Shown here one piece after another: positions 8,171 through 14,221 of a stretch of 64,000 nt of DNA. Source of the stretch: Sphingobacterium bambusae (GTDB lineage Bacteria > Bacteroidota > Bacteroidia > Sphingobacteriales > Sphingobacteriaceae). The DNA lies in contig NZ_CP138332.1 in the NCBI RefSeq assembly GCF_033955345.1, forward strand, positions 806,001 through 870,000, written 5' to 3'. A model generated the notes under the pieces. It had not been told where the DNA came from. It did not search any database and was given only the letters and a program-made list of their open reading frames with translations. The position numbers and the translations under genes were made by a program. Numbering within the stretch: position 1 is the first letter of the stretch; every line of letters begins with the position of its first letter.

Positions 8171-8294
8171 ATACTAAGAAAATGAAGACAAGAGATTATA
8201 ACTGCGCTAGAATGCGAGCCTATAGAAGTTTTTATCGGCGTTCGGGATATAGCACTGGAGAGAGAAGAGGTGGAGGAATGAGCAATTCAGCCCA

Positions 8295-8618
8295 CTACAA
8301 TCGCTTAAGCTTTCTTTCGGTAAGAAAATATGTGGTAGCAAAACCGCCAATGATAAGCATCAACACTATTGCTGGATCATCTTCCTCGTTTCGAAAGTAC
8401 TTCCATAGAGTGTATGCAGTAGCGGCCGCGATAAAAGGAAAAAAAATCCTTGATGCAAATCGGTTTGCTACAATCCAGTTTCTTTTCGAACTCATCGATC
8501 GCTTTGTCCGATATCCTGCATATGGTGAAATTTCTTTCGGTGGCGATAGCAACCACGCAAGACATCCAAGGAAGGTAAGCGCAACTAGAATTACTGGTAT
8601 CAGATCAATAACAAACAT
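8295..8618 (-). CDS. SdpI-family membrane protein
   Basis: A 107-aa protein with three predicted membrane helices (about residues 5-24, 58-74 and 83-99). Between the first two lies the SdpI family signature YAGYRTKRSMSSKRNW at 33-48 followed by ANRFASRIF. Relatives include the Bacillus SdpI immunity/signal protein, but most family members in Bacteroidota have no known role. A plus-strand frame over the same DNA lacks protein character and was discarded. It stands alone, next to the repeat array and IS3 debris. Confidence 0.75.
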   Translation of the reverse strand: MFVIDLIPVILVALTFLGCLAWLLSPPKEISPYAGYRTKRSMSSKRNWIVANRFASRIFFPFIAAATAYTLWKYFRNEEDDPAIVLMLIIGGFATTYFLTERKLKRL

Positions 8619-8719
8619 GAAATAAAAATAGCATTATTCTTTCAAATAAACATCAACCATGCAAGGATCAGAACAATTTATAACGGTAATCCTTTTCTCG
8701 GTATTACCATTGGAGATCA

Positions 8720-8959
8720 CTGGAATTGCAACAAAAAAATGGACATTTAGTTAAGCTGCAATATTTTGTTCATTCAGTTTTCTTCTAAACTATTCAGGAG
8801 ACATAAATCCCAATGCTGAGTGTATTTTTTTCTGTTATACCAAACCTCTATGTATTCAAACACGACAATCGCTGCAAGATGTTTATCTACGAACTTTTTC
8901 TGGTATATATGTAATCTTCCCCGAAAACAGACTTCTTCATTTGATAGTATAAACACCAT
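8720..8959 (-). pseudogene. IS3-family transposase C-terminal remnant with IS end
   Basis: The minus strand encodes KKFVDKHLAAIVVFEYIEVWYNRKK, the hallmark C-terminus of IS3-type OrfB integrases. After NRKK the frame is lost: the expected HSALGFMSPE continues in another frame and is followed by a TAG, then FRRKLNEQNIAA. So there is both a frameshift and a stop. The distal 36 bp (8720-8755) look like the IS terminus and recur at 10472-10507. The 5' part of the transposase is missing. Confidence 0.75.
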
Positions 8960-9082
8960 CGCGTTAACAAGCGCTAAGATAATTTATCTCCGGCAGTCAT
9001 TAAAAAAACATTAAAAAAGAATTAAAAACCAAAAAAAACATACTAAAAAGATTTATTAACTGCATTTAACTATTTACTCAGA

Positions 9083-9109
9083 ACAAAAATACTATTTAAG
9101 TATTTTTGT
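9083..9109 (+). promoter_or_regulatory. Operator-like palindrome over the MetE-like gene promoter
   Basis: A perfect 11-bp inverted repeat, ACAAAAATACT (9083-9093) and AGTATTTTTGT (9099-9109), with a 5-nt spacer. The right arm contains TATTTTTG (9101-9108), a good Bacteroidota -7 element, 15 nt before the ATG. A protein bound here would block the promoter. No S-box or cobalamin riboswitch was recognised in the short leader. Confidence 0.5.
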
Positions 9110-9123
9110 AAAAAGATAGAATT

Positions 9124-10239
9124 ATGTATACAGTAAACACAGCTAAGATCGATACCGTAGGTAGTTTTTTGAGACCTGAAGCTCTCAAAAATGCCCGTAT
9201 TGCGTTTGAAAGAGGAAATCTAAGCCGTCAGGCGCTTACAGAAGTGGAAAATGACGAGATTAGAAGGATAGTTCAAAAACAGAAGGAAGCCGGGCTATCC
9301 GCAGTCAGTGATGGCGAGTTCAGGCAGAGCTACTGGCACCTTGATTTCTTTTGGGGATTTGAAGGTGTAGAGCACAATCTAATGCCACGGGGCTATATGT
9401 TTCATGGTGAGGAGACTCGTAACGATTCTGCACGCCTAAATGGCAAACTCAGATTTAACGAATCACACCCGATGCTCGCGTCTTTTAAATTTTTGAAAGA
9501 AGTCGCTGGAAAAGATGTCATCCCAAGGCAAAGTATACCAGCACCTGCGCAGTTCTATGCAGAACTGGTGCGCGAGAGCAATGAAGAACGGGTGAATGAG
9601 TTTTACCCCAACCGAGAGGATCTTTACAGGGATATATCCAAGGCTTACCATGATGCCATACTTGCGTTGTATGCTTTGGGGTGCCGCGACTTAAAACTTG
9701 ACGACTGCACGTGGGGAATGCTCTGCGATGTCAACTTCTGGAAAAACATGGCCGGTGATAACTATGATCCTAATGAGCTTAAAGAACTCTATCTGCGCCT
9801 GAACAATGAAGCATTAAAAGAACTGCCGAAAGATTTAAGGATTTCTACACACGTGTGCCGGGGCAATTATCATTCTACTTGGGCCACATCGGGAGGCTAT
9901 GAGGCCGTAGCTTCCACGTTGTTTGCAGGGGAAAATGTAGAAAATTTTTATCTGGAATTCGACGATGAGCGTTCGGGAGATTTTGAGCCACTGCGTTTTG
10001 TGCCTGAAGGAAAAAATGTGGTTCTCGGACTCATAACCAGCAAAAGTCCAGTATTGGAAAATAAGGATGTTATCATAGCACGGATCAGGGAAGCCGCACG
10101 ATACGTACCTTTAGAGCGATTGAGCCTTAGTCCACAGTGTGGTTTTGCCTCAACTGAAGAAGGTAATATTCTTACCGAAGAAGATCAGTGGAAAAAACTT
10201 TGCCTTATCCGGGAAATTGTACAAGAAGTTTGGGGATAA
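9124..10239 (+). CDS. MetE-C-like methyltransferase (YxjG/YxjH type), copy 1
   Basis: A 371-aa protein of the cobalamin-independent methionine synthase C-terminal family. It is about half the length of full MetE and resembles Bacillus YxjG/YxjH. Visible are the IDTVGSFLRPEALKNAR start, SDGEFRQSYWHLDF, the zinc-site region ISTHVCRGNYHS, and the C-terminal LSLSPQCGFASTEEGN with the zinc-ligand cysteine. Such proteins transfer a methyl group to homocysteine or related thiols; the methyl donor here is unknown. A paralogue lies at 25154-26293. The gene lies between two 36-bp IS3-end repeats. Confidence 0.85.
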   Translation: MYTVNTAKIDTVGSFLRPEALKNARIAFERGNLSRQALTEVENDEIRRIVQKQKEAGLSAVSDGEFRQSYWHLDFFWGFEGVEHNLMPRGYMFHGEETRNDSARLNGKLRFNESHPMLASFKFLKEVAGKDVIPRQSIPAPAQFYAELVRESNEERVNEFYPNREDLYRDISKAYHDAILALYALGCRDLKLDDCTWGMLCDVNFWKNMAGDNYDPNELKELYLRLNNEALKELPKDLRISTHVCRGNYHSTWATSGGYEAVASTLFAGENVENFYLEFDDERSGDFEPLRFVPEGKNVVLGLITSKSPVLENKDVIIARIREAARYVPLERLSLSPQCGFASTEEGNILTEEDQWKKLCLIREIVQEVWG

Positions 10240-10240
10240 G

Positions 10241-10447
10241 TCATTGTTTTTTGTTTTGCCAAAGCGGATACATCGGAGGTGTAGCCGCTTTTAATTTATT
10301 ACAAACACTGACTATCATGCTATTGATGATGTAACGTTTAATTTCATTTTCGACCTGCCGGCATATCATCCGATTCTCTCCACTTTTGGTAGTCGTGCAG
10401 CGCAATGTACCACAGGTAGAAACGTACGTAAACCCACCTTTTATCAA
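10241..10447 (-). CDS. Doubtful small ORF between IS remnants
   Basis: A 68-codon frame from a TTG; the first ATG is at residue 28. It has protein-like, basic composition (TTTKSGENRMICRQVENEIK) and ends convergently 2 nt from the MetE-like gene. I do not recognise a family. It may be a fragment left by a mobile element, given the IS3-end repeat just beyond its start. Confidence 0.25.
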   Translation of the reverse strand: MIKGGFTYVSTCGTLRCTTTKSGENRMICRQVENEIKRYIINSMIVSVCNKLKAATPPMYPLWQNKKQ

Positions 10448-10471
10448 TCAACTTAAATGGAAAATCGGTTT

Positions 10472-10507
10472 CTGGAATTGCAACAAAAAAATGGACATTT
10501 AGTTAAG
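10472..10507. repeat. Second copy of the 36-bp IS3 terminus
   Basis: The 36 bp beginning CTGGAATTGCAACAAAAAAA are identical to 8720-8755 and in the same orientation. No transposase sequence follows here. The two copies bracket the MetE-like gene as direct repeats about 1.75 kb apart. Confidence 0.8.
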
Positions 10508-10542
10508 TAGTTTTGGGTCTAGCTAACTAAGAGAAGATATCC

Positions 10543-11202
10543 CTACTTCAAAATTTCACGAAGGTCAAGCATACCGCCCTCAAGTTCGACATGCTGCAGA
10601 CCTTTTCCAGCAACGAATCGCAAACCCACCATATCGCCGAGCAATAGTTCCAGAAGTTTCATATCGAGGCCATCGCTACCAATATGGAGCGCTGAGACAG
10701 CGGAAACGCCATTCGGATGCCGAATGTGCTGAGGCCTCGGATTGGGGACGTAGGCCGACATCAAAAACGGAAATACGATATCATTAGGTATCAACAGATC
10801 CCAGCGTAGCGTTTGCCCTTTGGTATCCTTTCGTTTTGCTCGGTGAAACTTGAATCCAACGCCACTTTCCTTCAGGAAAATCTTTTCAGCAGCGAGATTG
10901 TCCACTGTCGATTCCAAGGACCATTCGCACCAACCATTTTCCACCTGTTCCCATTTATTCATCCGATCCAAAATTGGAGCGTAGCCGAATGTTTTCATAA
11001 ACCATTTTACTGGCGCAGGAAGACCCGAATTTTGATAAATCTCAATAAAAACACCCTTCTCAAACCATATAAGTGCATTGTATGCTTTTCGTGGATCAGT
11101 ACCATACTCCACTATAAATCCCGCATCCTGCAAGCTCTTAACCGATTGATGAAGATCTTGTACCCTATAGAGCACATGGCTCAACTGCAATGTATTATTC
11201 AT
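10543..11202 (-). CDS. VOC-superfamily (glyoxalase-like) protein
   Basis: A 219-aa protein starting LQLSHVLYRVQDLHQSVKSLQDAGFIVEYG, the beta-alpha-beta opening typical of vicinal-oxygen-chelate domains, with an early metal-ligand histidine (SHV). The acidic IWFEKGVFIEIYQ strand could supply a second ligand. The second half (DLLIPNDIVFPFLMSAYVPNPRPQHIRHPNG) fits the glyoxalase-like PF13468 type, in which two modules form one protein. The substrate cannot be told. It stands alone on the minus strand. Confidence 0.65.
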   Translation of the reverse strand: MNNTLQLSHVLYRVQDLHQSVKSLQDAGFIVEYGTDPRKAYNALIWFEKGVFIEIYQNSGLPAPVKWFMKTFGYAPILDRMNKWEQVENGWCEWSLESTVDNLAAEKIFLKESGVGFKFHRAKRKDTKGQTLRWDLLIPNDIVFPFLMSAYVPNPRPQHIRHPNGVSAVSALHIGSDGLDMKLLELLLGDMVGLRFVAGKGLQHVELEGGMLDLREILK

Positions 11203-11419
11203 TTATTTTGTATCGTTTAAAGGCATTCGCTGAATTTCCCATCCTGCGATCCTGTCAGCAAATGACCTATCAGGTGTTTTTGCTGAATATCCCAAAGATC
11301 AGCACTCCGCTCGGTTTGAGGAGCTTTGCAATCCTTCGATGGTAATCCGACTTGCTGGAGGACGGGAAATGTGCGTATATATTATTTCTGTTGAACACCT
11401 ATCGTTACCTGCATAGTTC

Positions 11420-12151
11420 TTAAAGCCCCGGCTTCCCTTCCGCCCAGTAAGGTTCAGTATGCACCTGTCGGCGGCTAAAACCATGCTCCAAAAGGAATTT
11501 CCGCAGCGATAAAATCGAGCGAGCGTTTCCGGTCAAATAAACTGCCGTCCGCTCACTATCCATTCCTGCTTCCAAGAGCTCTTGCAACTTGCCTATGGCA
11601 TCGACACCTGCTTTTCCGCCGCTAAGGCAAACAGAAGAAGCCTTTAGCCCGAGCAACTGCGGCCAATGGGCATGTCCATCATCCAGCTCAGCAATTCCCA
11701 CAAAGCGATCACCCCTATTTTCCGCCTCGCTAGAGATACACCGAAGCAGACCCAGCGATGTTTCATCGCCAAAGGCAAGGTGCGTGCGGCAAGATAGATC
11801 ATACTTTATTTTACCGCCCGGCCCCAAGAGATCCAGCGTATCGCCTTCCCGAAGGCCTTCGACCCAACGGCTTCCTGGTCCCTTATCGTGCAGATAGAAG
11901 AACACCTCGCAAATGCCCTTCTCCCGACTGAAATACGAAGGCGTGTAATGCCTGAACTCCGTATCGCTGATCCGGAACTCGATAACATTTCCGGGAATAA
12001 AATCCTTTTTCATATTGGCGAAACTTCCCTCGAAACGTACGCTGCGCAAGCCTACCGCCACATCTTCTATCTGTGTTACCCGCACGGGATGATACATCCC
12101 GCTAAAGAGCGATTGCATGGCGTCGGCCATCCATTTGGGTACTTTGGGCAT
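11420..12151 (-). CDS. Siderophore-interacting FAD-binding reductase (SIP/ViuB-like)
   Basis: A 243-aa protein of the NAD(P)H/FAD ferric-siderophore reductase family. Seen in order: a flavin-binding barrel with FRHYTPSYF (the R-x-Y-T/S FAD motif, about 67-75), VFFYLHDKGPGSRWVEGL (phosphate-contacting GPGSRW), DTLDLLGPGGK, then LAFGDETSLGLLR opening the SIP domain. Such enzymes release iron by reducing ferric siderophores in the cytoplasm. Its upstream region (12347-12446) carries the same kind of -7 box plus tandem repeats as the receptor and PepSY operons of this locus, suggesting co-regulation by the AraC protein at 20637. The leader would be about 190 nt. Confidence 0.85.
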   Translation of the reverse strand: MPKVPKWMADAMQSLFSGMYHPVRVTQIEDVAVGLRSVRFEGSFANMKKDFIPGNVIEFRISDTEFRHYTPSYFSREKGICEVFFYLHDKGPGSRWVEGLREGDTLDLLGPGGKIKYDLSCRTHLAFGDETSLGLLRCISSEAENRGDRFVGIAELDDGHAHWPQLLGLKASSVCLSGGKAGVDAIGKLQELLEAGMDSERTAVYLTGNARSILSLRKFLLEHGFSRRQVHTEPYWAEGKPGL

Positions 12152-12346
12152 ATCTTTTTATTTTACGATTAAACGATCTATGAGTTCCAGCTCTATTATG
12201 CTTAACATTCTCATAAACAGCTTGCTAGGAGCAGTATCATCAGACACGTGACTTAAACCCTACGCGCATCTGCCAATAGAAGCGCAATCACGATGAGCGA
12301 GAACAAAACTATCTATTAAGAATCTTTCTAAATAAAGAACCGTTTC

Positions 12347-12446
12347 CAAAAATAGCTAATCTTACGAAACAGGAGGTCTGTTATTGGGAATAAAACATCC
12401 GCCAAAGGGAATAAATCATCGCAAGAGGGAATAAATCATCGCAAGA
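12347..12446 (-). promoter_or_regulatory. Promoter with three tandem 20-21-bp repeats (AraC-type box)
   Basis: Tandem units lie at 12386-12406 (GGGAATAAAACATCCGCCAAA in part), 12407-12426 and 12427-12446; the last two are identical (GGGAATAAATCATCGCAAGA). On the minus strand TATTTTTG (12354-12347) is a -7 element. The distance from it to the GAA of the first unit is 41 bp, almost the same as in the receptor (20565-20605, 40 bp) and PepSY (23791-23831, 40 bp) promoters. Confidence 0.6.
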
Positions 12447-12582
12447 GGGGCGTTTTTACACCGACCTGACAATACGGGGCTGGAGCATATGGAATTGAGG
12501 GTAGGAACCCAGACAATTTCCCCATCAAGCAATTTCGTATCGCTCCACGTCTTCTGCAAGGGCATTAGCTTCAGAAATAAAA

Positions 12583-12617
12583 TTATTTTGAATCAGTCTA
12601 ATTAAGATGTACTTTTG
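12583..12617 (+). promoter_or_regulatory. ECF sigma gene promoter with iron-box-like palindrome
   Basis: TTTG (12587-12590), a 19-nt spacer, then TACTTTTG (12610-12617) match the full Bacteroidota consensus TTTG-N19-TAnnTTTG. The ATG is only 8 nt beyond the -7 element, so the mRNA should be nearly leaderless. Overlapping the promoter is a 23-bp imperfect palindrome (12583-12605) of the form TTATTTT-N9-TAATTAA, similar to elements before the two other siderophore receptors. Confidence 0.65.
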
Positions 12618-12625
12618 CCCTCGTC

Positions 12626-13168
12626 ATGACAACCTTGCCATCAAGTCAGGAAATATATCAACTTACCGAACGTGAATTCACCGTCCTATTCGATCAGTAT
12701 TGGTCCGAAGTTTATCGTATTTGCCATTATTACACGAATGAGAAAGCTGCAGCCGAAGATCTGACACAAAATGTTTTCACGATAACTTGGCAGAAGCGCG
12801 ATATGCTGCAAGAGAAGGAACTGCTCGCCCATTTCCTTTTTCGTTGTGCAAAGCTTGAAGCCTTAAGCTATGTCAAGCAGCAAGCCTCACGCCGAGAGAA
12901 ACTACATCAGATGCAAGGAGACGCCTCAAGCGCATTCACATCGAACACAACCGAAGCGGATATTCTTTATGCAGAAGCGCAGGCCAAACTTAAAAATGCC
13001 TTGGCCGAATTACCTGAAAAAACAAAGCTAGTTTTTGAAATGAGCCAGCTTCAAGGAGCCGAGGTAAAGACCATCGCCCAAACGCTTAAGCTGGGCAAGA
13101 AGTCCGTTGAATACCACTTGTACAAAGCCATTAAAAAAATAAAATCAACTTTTTTGTTTTTGCTTTAG
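12626..13168 (+). CDS. ECF sigma-70 factor (FecI-like) for siderophore uptake
   Basis: A 180-aa extracytoplasmic-function sigma factor. Region 2 includes FDQYWSEVYRICHYY and AAAEDLTQNVFTITWQKR (about 22-58). Region 4 spans about 128-175 (LPEKTKLVFEMSQLQG, then TIAQTLKLGKKSVEYHLYKA). It is followed by FecR (60 nt) and an STN-domain TonB receptor. In that arrangement the ferric siderophore on the receptor signals through FecR to release the sigma factor, which then transcribes the receptor gene. The promoter has a full consensus and an iron-box-like element, consistent with repression when iron is ample. Confidence 0.9.
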   Translation: MTTLPSSQEIYQLTEREFTVLFDQYWSEVYRICHYYTNEKAAAEDLTQNVFTITWQKRDMLQEKELLAHFLFRCAKLEALSYVKQQASRREKLHQMQGDASSAFTSNTTEADILYAEAQAKLKNALAELPEKTKLVFEMSQLQGAEVKTIAQTLKLGKKSVEYHLYKAIKKIKSTFLFLL

Positions 13169-13228
13169 AAAATCGAACGCCTTGTTCCGTATATCCTTGT
13201 TATTCCAAAAAGGGAATACAATAGGAAC

Positions 13229-14137
13229 ATGGAATTTGACCGTAAACTTTTGGATGCCTACTACAGGGGCGAGTGTACCGAAGCGCAAAAACGCGAAGTA
13301 GAAAACTGGCTCGACATGGAAGACTATGCCGAATACCAGGTACTGACGAGTGCATCCCAGAAAAAATCCATCTGGAAAAAAGTAAAGGCCAACACCATCG
13401 GTAGGCATAGCACCCTAACCTATAAGATCGCTGCCGCCGCCCTGCTACTGTGCTGCCTGACCTTCGTCGCCATCCGCTACCAAGCGGCAGACACGGCACA
13501 AGAGATGCTGACCGTCACAACGGCCAAGGGTCAGCGCGCCAAAGTGCTGCTGCCCGATAGCTCGCTGGTGTACCTCAAGCCGCAATCGACCCTCACCTAC
13601 AGCAAAACCTTTGCCGACGGCAGGCATGTACAGCTATTGGGTGAAGCTTTTTTTGAGGTACAGAAAGATCCCGAACATCCGTTTACCATCACAGGAGACC
13701 GCACGGAAACCAAAGTTTTGGGTACATCCTTTAACCTGCAAAGCCGCAATCAGCAACAGAGCCTGACCGTGCTTACCGGAAAGGTGGCCTATCGCGACCT
13801 AGCCACAGGACAAACGGAAATTGTAATGCCCGATGAACGTGCCGAGCTCGGTGTAGCAACTAAACTGTCCAAACAGCGGGTCTCTGCAGAAAGCTATACC
13901 GCTTGGACAAAAGACGAGCTGCGATTTGAGGATATGCCGCTGGGCGATATGATTCCCCAACTGGAAGAGTGGTATGGCGTATCCATTAAGCTCGCCGACC
14001 GGCAGCTGGCCAAAAAGACATTTACCGGTCGCTTCCACGATCCATCCATCAATGCGCTGTTGCACAGCGTAGGTTTTGCGTTGAAATTTGACTACCGCAT
14101 ACAGGATAGCACGGTCACCCTAACAGCCCAACATTAA
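13229..14137 (+). CDS. FecR-family anti-sigma factor / signal transducer
   Basis: A 302-aa protein. It has a short cytoplasmic N-terminus (about 1-65) that would hold the sigma factor, one membrane helix at about 66-82 (KIAAAALLLCCLTFVAI), then the periplasmic FecR domain (about 95-200; VLLPDSSLVYLKPQSTLTY, GEAFFEVQKDPEHPF). The C-terminal module common in Bacteroidota (DUF4974-like; LEEWYGVSIKLADRQ and TFTGRF) follows. It sits between sigma factor and receptor, the standard order for cell-surface signalling. Its GC content appears higher than that of the flanking accessory regions. Confidence 0.9.
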   Translation: MEFDRKLLDAYYRGECTEAQKREVENWLDMEDYAEYQVLTSASQKKSIWKKVKANTIGRHSTLTYKIAAAALLLCCLTFVAIRYQAADTAQEMLTVTTAKGQRAKVLLPDSSLVYLKPQSTLTYSKTFADGRHVQLLGEAFFEVQKDPEHPFTITGDRTETKVLGTSFNLQSRNQQQSLTVLTGKVAYRDLATGQTEIVMPDERAELGVATKLSKQRVSAESYTAWTKDELRFEDMPLGDMIPQLEEWYGVSIKLADRQLAKKTFTGRFHDPSINALLHSVGFALKFDYRIQDSTVTLTAQH

Positions 14138-14151
14138 CATGCAATAAAAAA

Positions 14152-14180
14152 CCCGGTAAACCTTGGCGGGACCTACCGGG
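14152..14180 (+). terminator. Hairpin between fecR and receptor gene
   Basis: A 7-bp perfect stem (CCCGGTA at 14152-14158, TACCGGG at 14174-14180) with inner pairing in the loop. No strong T-run follows on the plus strand (AATTACTT). It may be a weak terminator or processing site that separates the sigma/fecR message from the receptor gene. Confidence 0.4.
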
Positions 14181-14221
14181 AATTACTTAACCTTTCATCA
14201 TTAAATAATTAGTACAAAAGT

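Noticed and set aside
8182..8625. A 147-codon plus-strand frame opposite the SdpI-like gene
   Set aside because: Its sequence is Arg/Ser-rich without motifs, whereas the opposite strand has a clear SdpI signature and membrane helices.
12386..12446. A short CRISPR-like array
   Set aside because: The three 20-21-bp units are directly adjacent with no spacers, and the layout matches the AraC-type boxes elsewhere in the locus.
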